From positions 50,785 to 114,784 of the forward strand of contig NZ_LGKG01000136.1 of assembly GCF_001294335.1 (NCBI RefSeq): a stretch of DNA of 64,000 bases. Reading direction: 5' to 3'. This DNA is from Streptomyces chattanoogensis. Lineage in GTDB: Bacteria; Actinomycetota; Actinomycetes; Streptomycetales; Streptomycetaceae. The position numbers and the translations under genes are program-made. This document shows, one piece after another, positions 41,497-50,665 of this stretch. Below the pieces are notes generated by a model. It ran no database searches. It saw only the letters and a program-made list of their open reading frames with translations, and was not told where the DNA came from. The stretch's first letter is position 1. Every line of letters starts with the position of its first letter.

Positions 41497-42509
41497 CGGG
41501 CGGTTCCTCCGTTCAGCTCGGCCGGGTCGGTCTCGGCCAGCTCGCTCAGCATGGCTATGACGAGGTTGCGCATCAGCGTCACCTTGTATCCGTTGTGGGG
41601 CAGCGCCTCGGCGGCTGCCAGTTCGGCGTCCGCGGCGGCGGCGAAGGCCTCGGCGCTCGCCGGTCCCCCGGTGAGCACCCGCTCGGCCTCCCGGGCCCGC
41701 CACGGCCGGGACGCGACCGCGCCGAAGGCGAGCCGGACGTCGCGGATGACACCGTCCCGGACGTCGAGGGCGGCGGCGATCGAGCCGATCGCGAAGGCGT
41801 ACGAGGCGCGCTCGCGCACCTTGCGGTAGCGGGAGTGGGCGGCGACCGGAGCCGGCGGCAGGGTGACGCCGGTGATCAGCGCGCCGGGCGGCAGCGCGGT
41901 CTCCAGATGCGGTGTCTCACCCACCGGCAGATAGAACTCCGCCAGCGGCAACTCCCCCGGCCCGTCCACCGTTTCGTACGAGACGACGGCGTCGAAGGCG
42001 GCGAGCGCCACCCCCATGTCCGAGGGGTGGACCGCCACACAGTGCTCGGAGGCACCGAGGATCGCGTGGTTGTGGTGCTCGCCCTCGAGGGCAGGGCAAC
42101 CGCTGCCCGGGATGCGCTTGTTGCAGGGCTTGGCCGGGTCGGTGAAGTAACCGCAGCGGGTGCGCTGGAGCAGATTTCCGCCCACCGTGGCCATGTTGCG
42201 CAGCTGCCCCGAGGCGCCGGCCAGGACGGCCTGCGCCAACGCCGGGTAGCGGCGGCGCACTTCGGGATGGGCGGCGAGATCGCTGTTGGTGACGGTCGCG
42301 CCGATGCGCAGACCGCCGCCGTCCGTGGCCGCGATCCGGTCGAGGGGGAGCTCCCGTACGTCGATGAGGAGCCCCGGCCGCTCCACCCCCGCCTTCATCA
42401 GGTCGACGAGATTGGTGCCGCCGCCGAGACAGCGCGCATCGGGATCGGCGCCGAGCAGGGCGAGGGCCCCGGGGACGTCGTGCACCCGCCGATAGCCGAA
42501 CTCCCTCAT
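41493..42509 (-). CDS. Molybdenum hydroxylase, FAD-binding subunit with 4Fe-4S insert
   Basis: The 338-residue subunit has the FAD loop of the CoxM/PaoB family (RCLGGGTNLVDLMKAGVE, ATVTNSDLA, and ASGQLRNMATVGGNLLQRTR). An insertion with Cys residues in RCGYFTDPAKPCNKR, PGSGCPALEGEHHN and ASEHCVA is the pattern that binds an extra 4Fe-4S cluster in PaoB-like and 4-hydroxybenzoyl-CoA-reductase-like chains. It relays electrons from Moco to the acceptor. It overlaps its neighbours on both sides as ATGA, so translation of the three chains is coupled. Confidence 0.9.
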   Translation of the reverse strand: MREFGYRRVHDVPGALALLGADPDARCLGGGTNLVDLMKAGVERPGLLIDVRELPLDRIAATDGGGLRIGATVTNSDLAAHPEVRRRYPALAQAVLAGASGQLRNMATVGGNLLQRTRCGYFTDPAKPCNKRIPGSGCPALEGEHHNHAILGASEHCVAVHPSDMGVALAAFDAVVSYETVDGPGELPLAEFYLPVGETPHLETALPPGALITGVTLPPAPVAAHSRYRKVRERASYAFAIGSIAAALDVRDGVIRDVRLAFGAVASRPWRAREAERVLTGGPASAEAFAAAADAELAAAEALPHNGYKVTLMRNLVIAMLSELAETDPAELNGGTAR

Positions 42510-43060
42510 GCCGCCGCCTCCTTGGTCTTCTGCTCGGCCTCGGCCGCCTGTGCGACGGCCTGCACGATGGACACATACGCGCCGCAGCGGCACAGATTGC
42601 CGCTCATCCGCTCCCGTATCTCCTCGGCGGTGAGCGGCGGCGGTCCCGCCTCGGGCCGTACGTCGTCGGTCACCGCGCTCGGCCAGCCCGCCGCGTGTTC
42701 CTCGATCACCGCGATGGCCGAACAGATCTGCCCCGGTGTGCAGTAGCCGCACTGATAGCCGTCGAGGTCGAGGAACGCCTGCTGCACCGGATGCAGCTGT
42801 TCACCGTCCGCCACGCCCTCGATGGTGGTGATCTCACGCCCCTCGGCGGCCACCGCGAGCTGCAGACAGGAGACGGCCCGGCGCCCGTCGAGCAGCACCG
42901 TGCATGCGCCGCACTGGCCGTGGTCACAGCCCTTCTTGGTGCCCGTCAGATCGAGGTGCTCGCGCAGGGCGTCGAGCAGGGTGGTGCGGTGGTCGACGGG
43001 CAGCGCATGCTTCTCGCCGTTGATGTTCAGGGTGATGGCGCTGGACGTCGATGGGGCCAT
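42506..43060 (-). CDS. Molybdenum hydroxylase, 2Fe-2S subunit
   Basis: The 184-residue subunit has the plant-ferredoxin-type cluster (GCDHGQCGACTVLLDGRRAV, plus a fourth Cys at SC) and the helical second cluster (QCGYCTPGQ, then SGNLCRCGAY). These are the two 2Fe-2S centres of the family. No Tat signal is seen at the N-terminus. It is first gene of the operon FeS-FAD-Moco-XdhC. It lies divergent from the TetR gene at 43446 across a 385-base region containing two matched palindromes. Confidence 0.92.
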   Translation of the reverse strand: MAPSTSSAITLNINGEKHALPVDHRTTLLDALREHLDLTGTKKGCDHGQCGACTVLLDGRRAVSCLQLAVAAEGREITTIEGVADGEQLHPVQQAFLDLDGYQCGYCTPGQICSAIAVIEEHAAGWPSAVTDDVRPEAGPPPLTAEEIRERMSGNLCRCGAYVSIVQAVAQAAEAEQKTKEAAA

Positions 43061-43329
43061 GAGCAGCCTTCTTTCGCGTGTGTGGGGCGCGGTGGGCGTC
43101 GGGGCGCGGGCCCCGGTGCCGACGTAATCGACCGGAAGTCGAGCTGTCCTGATGACGCGGGAGCGGGAGCGTCGGACGAGACGGTCCCGACCCCGGCAGT
43201 TCGGGGGGAGATGGCGCTGTGCACAGCGGCGTCAGCTCGGGCGCCGGCGGCGTGTGCGGTGGGCGAGGAGCCGGTCACGGTGGGCACCGGGCGTCCACAC
43301 CGGCCGTATCTGCCGCTATGGTGGGCCTA

Positions 43330-43377
43330 AGCGGACACCTGTCCGCTGACGTCAAATCTACCGGACAGTTGTCCGGT
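43330..43377. promoter_or_regulatory. Pair of related palindromic operators
   Basis: AGCGGACACCTGTCCGCT (43330-43347) and ACCGGACAGTTGTCCGGT (43360-43377) are each perfect 8-bp inverted repeats with 2-bp centres, sharing the core CGGACA-N2-TGTCCG. Their centres are exactly 30 bp apart, about three helical turns, so two dimers would bind the same DNA face. The site lies 69 bases before the TetR start and 270 bases before the hydroxylase operon. It is the obvious target of that TetR protein. The rest of 43061-43445 shows nothing else. Confidence 0.75.
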
Positions 43378-43445
43378 TAGCAAGGCCGGCCGCGCACACG
43401 ACCGATCGTTTTCGGCGGCGGCCGTGATTCCCGGAGGGAGGACGA

Positions 43446-44036
43446 GTGCAGCAGAAGAAGGACGCACCACTGCGCTCGGACGCGCAACGGAATCGCGAGC
43501 GCATCCTGGAAGTGGCCCTGGCCGAGCTGACGCGCTCGGCCGACGCCCCGCTCAGCTCGATCGCGAAGAAGGCGGGTGTCGGGCAAGGGACGTTCTACCG
43601 CAACTTCCCCAACCGCGAGTCCCTCGTACTGGAGGTCTACCGGTACGAGGTCCAGCAGGTCTCCGACACCGCGGCCCAGCTGCTCGAGACCCGCGCACCC
43701 GACCAGGCCCTGCGGGAGTGGATGGACCGCCTCGCCCAGTACGCCATGGCCAAGGCCGGCCTGGCCGATGCGATGCGCAAAGCCACCAGCGCGTGCGGCA
43801 CCCTGGCCGGACTGGGACACGGCCCGGTGACCTCGGCCGTCGCCCTCCTGCTGAAGGCGAACGAAGAGGCCGGCACCATCCGGCCGGGAGTGACCCCCGA
43901 CGATTTCGTCCTCGCCATCGCCGGCCTCTGGCAGATCGATCCGCACGGGGACTGGCACTCGCGCGCCGGGCGGCTGCTGGACCTCGTCATGGACGGCCTC
44001 CGCGCGGGCGCTCCCGCGCGGCACGACACCCCCTAG
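43446..44036 (+). CDS. TetR-family regulator of the molybdenum hydroxylase operon
   Basis: The 196-residue protein has a TetR HTH (PLSSIAKKAGVGQGTFYRNF, residues about 35-54) and a helical effector domain of the TetR_C_33-like type (MAKAGLADAMRKATSAC). The GTG start is supported by a purine-rich GGAGGGAGGACGA just upstream. Divergence from the hydroxylase operon and the two palindromes between them imply repression of the operon and itself, relieved by the enzyme's substrate or product. Confidence 0.85.
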   Translation: MQQKKDAPLRSDAQRNRERILEVALAELTRSADAPLSSIAKKAGVGQGTFYRNFPNRESLVLEVYRYEVQQVSDTAAQLLETRAPDQALREWMDRLAQYAMAKAGLADAMRKATSACGTLAGLGHGPVTSAVALLLKANEEAGTIRPGVTPDDFVLAIAGLWQIDPHGDWHSRAGRLLDLVMDGLRAGAPARHDTP

Positions 44037-44220
44037 GCCCCGGCATCCCCGGCGCACCGGCCGAGGACGGCCTGCACCGCATCCGCCCGGCACTGCGCGC
44101 GCTCGCCGCGGGGGTGGTCGGCCAGGGGCCGGTATCGCGGCGTACGGCGCCCCTGGCCCGAGCGCTCCCGGCAGCCGCGCCGGAAGGGCCCGCGGCGCGG
44201 ACCCGCACTAAAATGGGCGT

Positions 44221-45972
44221 GTGATCCGGCCCAACGAGGAGGTCGAGGCGCTGCTCAAGGAGTATGCGGACCTCGTCCTGATCACCGGCGGAGATGCGTT
44301 CAAGGCCCGCGCCTACGAGAAGGCCGCGCGGGCCATCGGCGGTCACCACGCCGATGTCTCGAAGCTCGACGCCAAAGGTCTGCAGGAGATCCCGAACGTC
44401 GGCAGGTCCATCGCCGACAAGGTGATCCAGTATCTGCGGACCGGGCGGATGCCCGCTGTGGAGGACATCAGGTCCAAGATCCCCGCGGGCGTACGCGAGC
44501 TGATGGCCATCCCCACCCTCGGCCCCCGCAAGGCCCTGACGCTCTATGAGGACCTGCACATCTCCTCGGTGCCCGAGCTGCTCGACGCCCTCCACGAGGA
44601 GCGGCTGCGCGACCTCAAGGGCTTCGGCCCCAAGACCGAGGAGAACATCCTGCACGGCATCGACCAACTGCAGGCCGCGGGCGGGCGGGTGCCGATCAAC
44701 GCCGCCATGGACATCGCCGAGGAGATCGTGGCCGAGCTCTCCGCCCTGTCCGGGTGCGAGAGCTGCGCATACGCCGGGTCGCTGCGCCGTATGCGGGAGA
44801 CCATCGGCGACGTGGACATCCTGGTGGCCGCGTCCGTCTCCGCCCCCTTCATGGACACCTTCACCCGGCTGCCGGGCACCGCCGAGGTCATCGCCCGCGG
44901 CACGAAGAAGACCTCCATCCGCACCACCAAGGGCCTGCAGATCGATCTGCGCGTCGTGCCGCCCGACTCCTGGGGCGCGGGGATGCAGTACTTCACCGGT
45001 TCCAAGGCGCACAACATCCGCACCCGCGAGATGGCCGTGCACCACAAGCTGAAGCTCTCCGAATACGGCCTCTTCCACGCCAGGAGCGGCAAGAAGATCG
45101 TCTCGGGGACCGAGGAGGAGGTCTACGCCCGGCTCGGTCTGCCCTGGATTCCGCCGACGCTGCGCGAGGACCGCGGCGAGGTCGCCGCGGGGCTGCGCGG
45201 TGAGCTGCCGGACCTGGTCACGGAGGCGGACATCAGGGGCGACCTGCACACCCATACCGACCTGACCGACGGCCTCGCCCCGCTGGACGAGATGGTGGAG
45301 GCCGCCGCCCGCCGGGGCCTGCGGTACTACGCGGTCACCGACCACGCCCCGGACCTTTCCATGCAGCGGATGACCGACGAGAAGGTGCTGGCACAGCGCG
45401 AGCGGGTCCGCGAACTCGACGGCAGGCACCGGAAGATGCGCCTGCTGCACGGCACCGAGCTCAATATCGGCCCGGACGGAACGGTGGACTGGCCGCAGGA
45501 GTTCCTGCGCGGCTTCGACCTCTGCGTGGCCTCCGTCCACTCGCACTTCGGCCAAGGACGCGACGCCCTGACCCGGCGGCTCGTCACGGCCTGTGAGAAT
45601 CCGCAGGTCAACATCATCGGACACCCGACCACCCGGATCATCGGCAAGCGTCCGGGCCTCGACATCGACCTGGATGCGGTGTTCGCCGCCTGCGCCCGCA
45701 CCGGGACAGCGCTGGAGATCAACGCCCACCCCGACCGGCTCGACCTGTCCGACGAGCACATCCTGCGCGCCAAGCGGTACGGCGTGAAGTTCGCCGTCAA
45801 CACCGACGCCCATGCGCCGCTGCACCTGGGGAACCTGCGCTACGGCGTGGGCACCGCGCAGCGGGGCTGGCTGACCGCGGACGAGGTGATCAACACCTGG
45901 CCCCTGGCGCGATTGCGCCGTTTTCTGCGTAAGGAAGGCTCCGGGGAAGGCTCTGCGGACACATCGGCCTAA
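44221..45972 (+). CDS. polX: DNA polymerase X with PHP exonuclease domain
   Basis: The 583-residue protein has an N-terminal HhH/8-kDa region (LITGGDAFKARAYEKAARAI), fingers and palm with the family-X nucleotidyltransferase aspartates (GDVDIL and LQIDLRV), and a C-terminal PHP phosphoesterase domain. All PHP metal motifs are visible: GDLHTHTDLTDG, AVTDHAP, HGTELNI, VASVHSHF, IIGHPT and NTDAHAP. Bacterial PolX fills short gaps in base-excision repair and has 3'-5' exonuclease and AP-endonuclease-like activity. A TAAAAT box (44209-44214) lies six bases before GTG 44221 with no ribosome site, so the mRNA is probably leaderless. Confidence 0.93.
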   Translation: MIRPNEEVEALLKEYADLVLITGGDAFKARAYEKAARAIGGHHADVSKLDAKGLQEIPNVGRSIADKVIQYLRTGRMPAVEDIRSKIPAGVRELMAIPTLGPRKALTLYEDLHISSVPELLDALHEERLRDLKGFGPKTEENILHGIDQLQAAGGRVPINAAMDIAEEIVAELSALSGCESCAYAGSLRRMRETIGDVDILVAASVSAPFMDTFTRLPGTAEVIARGTKKTSIRTTKGLQIDLRVVPPDSWGAGMQYFTGSKAHNIRTREMAVHHKLKLSEYGLFHARSGKKIVSGTEEEVYARLGLPWIPPTLREDRGEVAAGLRGELPDLVTEADIRGDLHTHTDLTDGLAPLDEMVEAAARRGLRYYAVTDHAPDLSMQRMTDEKVLAQRERVRELDGRHRKMRLLHGTELNIGPDGTVDWPQEFLRGFDLCVASVHSHFGQGRDALTRRLVTACENPQVNIIGHPTTRIIGKRPGLDIDLDAVFAACARTGTALEINAHPDRLDLSDEHILRAKRYGVKFAVNTDAHAPLHLGNLRYGVGTAQRGWLTADEVINTWPLARLRRFLRKEGSGEGSADTSA

Positions 45973-46025
45973 TCTGGTAGCACGCAACCTGGTAGTACTT
46001 TCCGTCCTCGAGCCGGGGAGTGATC

Positions 46026-47174
46026 ATGGAACTCGGATTTCTCAAGCCGCTCTTCGACCGTCTCGGCCCATGGGCCTCCGTGTACATCGACACCACGCGG
46101 GCGACGGAGGACGCGGCGAAGCAGCAGAAGCTCCGGGAGCGCTCCGTCGCCTCGCAGCTCATCGACGCGGGTGCCGACCCGTACACCTGCCGGGCGGTGA
46201 TGGACCGGCTCGCCCACGAACCGGCCTCCGGAGCGCCTCCCGGCCGTGCGGTCTTCGCCGCGGGCGCCGAGGTCGTCCTCGACGTCCCGCTCAGCGCGCC
46301 CCCGGTGAGCAGCGAGGCGACCTGGTCCTACCTGCCGCATATCGCGCCGCTCCCCGGGCTGCTCGGCGATGAACCGCCGTGCCTGGTGGCGTACATCGAC
46401 CGCACCGGCGCCGATATGGAGCTGCGCGACGCCCAGCGCAGCCGGACCGTGGCCACGGCGGACGGCAAGGAGTGGCAGGGCCGCGGACACCGCAGCATCC
46501 CCACGGACCGCTACGAGTGGCACTACCGGAACAAGGTCGAGAACACCTGGAACGAGACCGCCGACATCATCGCGGGCGAGCTCGCCCGGCAGTGGCCGGA
46601 GAGCGGCGCACAGATGCTGGTCCTGACCGGCGACTCCCGTGAGCGCAGGGCCGTGTACAACCGGCTGCCCGAGCAGATCCGGGCCGTCACCGTCGAGGCC
46701 GAGAACGGCAGCCGGTCGCCGGGCGCCTCCAGGCGCCTGCTCGACCAGCAGATCGCGCAGGCCCGCGAGCAGTACGCGCACGCCCGCGTCGAAGAGGCCC
46801 TCAACCGCTTCCGCACCGGCCGCCGCCACCCCGGTTCGCACGGTGAGCGCGGTGTCGACAGCAACCCCGGAGACGCGGCGGAGGGAGTGCCCGCCGTCGT
46901 GGACGCGGCCCGCAGCCACCAGGTGGACACCCTGCTCCTGGGGCAGGACGCCCCCGACGGGGGCCGGGACGTCTGGATCGGGCCCGGTGTCGACCAGGTC
47001 GCCGTACAGCGCGGCCAGGCGCAGGCGCTGGGCGTCAGCAAGCCCCAGCGGGCACGGGCGGACGACGCCCTGCTGCGGTCCGCCGCGGCGGCCGGCGCCG
47101 AGGTGCTGCTGGTTCCCGAGGGTGTGCAGGGACCGGCGGGCGGATTCGGCGCGGTGCTGCGCTGGAGCGGCTGA
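46026..47174 (+). CDS. baeRF2 (Vms1/eRF1-like) domain protein
   Basis: The 382-residue protein matches the bacterial/archaeal eRF1-like family 2: ASVYIDTTRATEDAAKQQKL at the start, then PCLVAYIDRTGADMEL, WNETADIIAGELARQ, LVLTGDSRERRAVYNRLP and a C-terminal GAEVLLVPEG. Relatives include the peptidyl-tRNA hydrolase Vms1, so a role in releasing stalled nascent chains is plausible but unproven; the Gln-type catalytic loop is not obvious to me. ATG 46026 is chosen because GGGGAG lies five bases upstream; GTG 46020 overlaps the site. It precedes the NACHT gene by 103 bases on the same strand. Confidence 0.75.
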   Translation: MELGFLKPLFDRLGPWASVYIDTTRATEDAAKQQKLRERSVASQLIDAGADPYTCRAVMDRLAHEPASGAPPGRAVFAAGAEVVLDVPLSAPPVSSEATWSYLPHIAPLPGLLGDEPPCLVAYIDRTGADMELRDAQRSRTVATADGKEWQGRGHRSIPTDRYEWHYRNKVENTWNETADIIAGELARQWPESGAQMLVLTGDSRERRAVYNRLPEQIRAVTVEAENGSRSPGASRRLLDQQIAQAREQYAHARVEEALNRFRTGRRHPGSHGERGVDSNPGDAAEGVPAVVDAARSHQVDTLLLGQDAPDGGRDVWIGPGVDQVAVQRGQAQALGVSKPQRARADDALLRSAAAAGAEVLLVPEGVQGPAGGFGAVLRWSG

Positions 47175-47277
47175 GGCACCCGGGAACCGCTGGCGCCGCG
47201 GTCGGCGTAGTAGCAGGGGGCGGGATCGGGGCGGCGGGCCCGGCGAGGGCGCGCGGTGCGGTGAGGGAGGGGCTGCG

Positions 47278-50200
47278 GTGGACGGCGGCACGGTGGGGCT
47301 GCGGATCGCATCATCGGTGGTCGTGCCGGTGCTCAAACGGCTGCTGTTACCGGCCGCGAGCGCGCCGGCGGCGGAGTTCGGCGACCGTCCCGTTCCCCTC
47401 CGGCGGCTGCTGTCCTTCGCCAGGGAGCACCGCACTCTCAGCGAGGACGATCTGCACAAGCTCGCCCGCGAGCTGGTGCGCCGCGCCGTGCGGGCCGCCG
47501 GGCCGCACGATCCGCCGGTCGGCGCCGACGAGCACGACGCCGTCGGGCAGGCGCTGACCCGCACCCTGCACGCTCTCGGCGATCTCGGCATGGACGACGT
47601 CCAGGCCTTCGCGCTCGGCCCCGAGCGGCTGGCCGCGGAGCTGTCCAGGAGCGCGGGTCCCAGCACCCGGCGGCTCCTCAGCGACGACGCCGCCCGCTTC
47701 CACGACCGGCTCCTGGAGACGGCCTGTCTGCACCTTGTGCGCTTCTTCAGCCAGCGCCCGGGGTTCGCGGCCCGGGCCCAGATCGAGCAGAGCCGGGAAA
47801 TCCGGGAGCAGAGCGAGAAGCTGGACCGCATCATGCAGCGGCTGCCGGACATCTCCCACCAGGACGCACGGTTCGAGGAGGAGTACGCGCGCTATGTCGT
47901 CGAGTGCCACGGCCGGCTCACGATCTACGGCGTCGATCTGCGCGAACCGGACGGCCAGGACTGGCCGTTGGAGACCGCGTATCTGAGCCTGGAGGCCATG
48001 CCGTACCGCGGCGGCGCCGATCCGGTCCCGGCGGTGAACGGCGAGCCGGGCACCGACCGGGACACCGAGGCCGAGCGGGCCGCGGGCCCGGCCGAGGCGC
48101 TGTTCGCCAGCCATGAACGCGTCCTGCTGCACGGGGTCGCGGGCACCGGCAAGACGACCCTGGTGCAGTGGCTCGCGCTGACCACGGCGCAGCAGGACCG
48201 GGTGCCCGGCGGCCTGTCGCAGCTGCTGGGGCGCGTCCCCTTCGTCCTGCCGCTGCGCACCCTGGCGCGCAAGGACGCCGAGCTGCCCATGCCCGACGAC
48301 TTCCTGCGCCGGATCGGCTGCCCGCTGGTGGGCACGGAGCCCGACGGCTGGGCGGCGCGGGTGCTGCAGCACGGGCGCGGTGTGCTGCTGATCGACGGGG
48401 CCGACGAGATCCCGAAGGACGACCGGACCCGGGCGCGGGCCTGGCTCAGAAAGCTGACCGGCGTCTTCCCGGGCAATCTGTGGCTGCTCACCTCCCGGCC
48501 CTCGGCCCTCGAGCGGGGCTGGCTGGGCCGGGAGGACTTCCGGGAGTTCACGCTCACCGCGATGCGGCCCGCCGATATGAAGCAGTTCATCCGGCGCTGG
48601 CACACGGCGGCCGGCGCCTCGGAGGAGCTCGGCGAGTCGCTCACGCTGTCGCTGCGCAGCAGCCCGGAGCTGAGCCGCCTGGCGACCAACCCGCTGATGT
48701 GCGGCCTGATCTGCGCCCTGCACCGCGAACGCCGCGGCTTCCTGCCGCAGGGCCGCGCCGCCTTGTACGAGGCGGCGCTCTCCATGCTCCTGGAACGGCG
48801 CGACCTGGAGCGCGAGGTGTACGGCCGCAGCCGCAAGCCGGAACTGGACCAGAAGTCGGCGACCGAACCGCTGCAGCGGCTGGCGTACTGGCTGATCCGC
48901 AACGAGCGGACCCAGCTGGACCGTGCGGACGCGGTGGATGTGGTGCGGCGGCTGCAGCCCTCCGTGCCCCGCCTCGCGGAGGTCGGGACGGCGGAAGAGG
49001 CCCTGCAGCTCCTCCTGGAGCGCTCCGGCCTGCTGCGCGAACCCGCCAGGGGCGCCGTGAACTTCATCCACCGGACCTTCCAGGACTTCCTGGGCGCCAG
49101 GGCCGTGCTGGAGGAGCGCGATATGGGCATGTTGGTGAACAACGCACACTTGGACCAGTGGGAGGACGTGGTGCAGATGGCCGTCGCACAAGCCCGTCAC
49201 CAAGAGCGCGCCGACCTGCTGACACGCCTGCGGGAACGGGGCGACCGGGAGAAGGACGCGGCGGTGCAGGCGCGGCTGAGGCTTCTTGCGCTCGCCTCCC
49301 TCGAGCAGGCGACGCGTCTCGAACCGGCGGTGCGCGAGGCCATCGAGGACCGGGCCGCGCGGATGCTCCCGCCGCGCAGTCTGCGGGAGGCCAGGTCGCT
49401 GGCGCAGACCGGCCCGCTGCTCCTGGGCCTGCTGCCCGGGGCGAAGGACCTGGAGGGCGACGAGGAGCTGGCCACCGTCCACGCGATATGCCAGATCGGC
49501 GGGGACGCCGCGATTCCCCGGCTGCGGGAGTTCCTGGGTACCGGCCAGTCCGCCGTACGCGCTCAGCTCCTCGACCACTGGGACCGGTTCGACACCAAGG
49601 TGTACGCCGAGGAGATCGTGCGGCCGCTCCTCGCCACCGCTCCCGACGAAACCGTCACGGTGCGCTCGCCCGCCGAGCTGGACGCGCTGCGCACCATGTC
49701 CGGGTACCGGCGCGTGGGTCTCCACGGCGACTTCGGCCCCGAGGAGATCCGTACCGCGCTCGACCCGCACCGGCTGCGCGAGCTGCGGCTGCGCAACACC
49801 CTGCAGCTGGAGGACCTCGGCCTGCTGTCCGCCTACCCCGGGCTCGAAACCCTCGTGCTGCAGGGGTGCCGGAATGTGAAGGACCCGGCGCCGCTGACCC
49901 GGCTGCCGCGGCTGCAGCGATTGGAGCTGCGGGATCTCCCCCAGTTCGAGCCCCTGCTGAAGCTGGCGGACTGCCCGCGGCTCGAAGGACTCCTCCTGGG
50001 CCCGGAAGTGCCCTGGCGGGGCCTGCCCGATCTCCCCCGCGCCGCCGAGCTGCGCCTGCTGTCGCTGCCGCCCGCGGCGACCCGGCTCGCGGGCATCGTG
50101 GAATGCCAGGGGCTGGAGCAGCTGCGGCTGCAGGACGCGAGCGACCGTCTGTCGCCGGACGAATGGGGCTCCCTCATCGGCCGGTTGCCGAAGCTGCGCC

Positions 50201-50499
50201 GGCTGACCCTCTCACCGCAGCAGCTGAGCATGCTGCTGTTCGCCCCGCGCACCGAGATCCCGCAGGTCACGCATCTGGACGTAGGGGCCAGGGCCGGTGC
50301 CGCGGTGCCGCTGCGGCGGATCGCGCGGCGCCTACCGGGGCTCGAGGAGATCCATCTGTCACAGGTCGCGGAGCTCGATCTCGCCTCCCTCGCCGGACTG
50401 CGCCGGCTCCGCCGGGTGCGGCTCACCCACCCCGGTGCGATCCGCGGGGCGGACACGCTTCCCGAGAGCGTCGAACTCGACATCCATCCGCATCCCTGA
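47278..50499 (+). CDS. NACHT-domain STAND NTPase with C-terminal leucine-rich repeats
   Basis: The 1073-residue protein has three parts. The N-terminal helical domain (1-270) resembles the NACHT N-terminal helical family. The NACHT NTPase has Walker A GVAGTGKTT (286-294), Walker B VLLIDGADE (369-377), the sensor-like LLTSRPSAL and the RRW-containing region. The C-terminal third has LRR-like repeats (LRELRLRNTLQLEDLGLLSA, YPGLETLVLQGCRNV, LPRLQRLELRDLPQ, and more to residue 1070). NACHT-LRR proteins are innate-immune sensors in animals and include antiphage bNACHT proteins in bacteria. GTG 47278 follows GGGAGG. No adjacent effector gene (nuclease, protease, TIR) is seen, so the defence role is inference. 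Confidence 0.85.
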   Translation: MDGGTVGLRIASSVVVPVLKRLLLPAASAPAAEFGDRPVPLRRLLSFAREHRTLSEDDLHKLARELVRRAVRAAGPHDPPVGADEHDAVGQALTRTLHALGDLGMDDVQAFALGPERLAAELSRSAGPSTRRLLSDDAARFHDRLLETACLHLVRFFSQRPGFAARAQIEQSREIREQSEKLDRIMQRLPDISHQDARFEEEYARYVVECHGRLTIYGVDLREPDGQDWPLETAYLSLEAMPYRGGADPVPAVNGEPGTDRDTEAERAAGPAEALFASHERVLLHGVAGTGKTTLVQWLALTTAQQDRVPGGLSQLLGRVPFVLPLRTLARKDAELPMPDDFLRRIGCPLVGTEPDGWAARVLQHGRGVLLIDGADEIPKDDRTRARAWLRKLTGVFPGNLWLLTSRPSALERGWLGREDFREFTLTAMRPADMKQFIRRWHTAAGASEELGESLTLSLRSSPELSRLATNPLMCGLICALHRERRGFLPQGRAALYEAALSMLLERRDLEREVYGRSRKPELDQKSATEPLQRLAYWLIRNERTQLDRADAVDVVRRLQPSVPRLAEVGTAEEALQLLLERSGLLREPARGAVNFIHRTFQDFLGARAVLEERDMGMLVNNAHLDQWEDVVQMAVAQARHQERADLLTRLRERGDREKDAAVQARLRLLALASLEQATRLEPAVREAIEDRAARMLPPRSLREARSLAQTGPLLLGLLPGAKDLEGDEELATVHAICQIGGDAAIPRLREFLGTGQSAVRAQLLDHWDRFDTKVYAEEIVRPLLATAPDETVTVRSPAELDALRTMSGYRRVGLHGDFGPEEIRTALDPHRLRELRLRNTLQLEDLGLLSAYPGLETLVLQGCRNVKDPAPLTRLPRLQRLELRDLPQFEPLLKLADCPRLEGLLLGPEVPWRGLPDLPRAAELRLLSLPPAATRLAGIVECQGLEQLRLQDASDRLSPDEWGSLIGRLPKLRRLTLSPQQLSMLLFAPRTEIPQVTHLDVGARAGAAVPLRRIARRLPGLEEIHLSQVAELDLASLAGLRRLRRVRLTHPGAIRGADTLPESVELDIHPHP

Positions 50500-50665
50500 C
50501 GCCGGCCCGCCGCGGTCGCGCAGCGGCGCAGGCCGTCGTGTCCGGCCGGTCACAACCCGATGACGCAGTGTCGCATTCTCCTGGCGGGAGGTGTACGGGA
50601 CCGGTAAGTTCTATGACTCCAGGCGTAGTTGGTACGGATGTCAGCGGCTGATTCTCGGGGGAACG

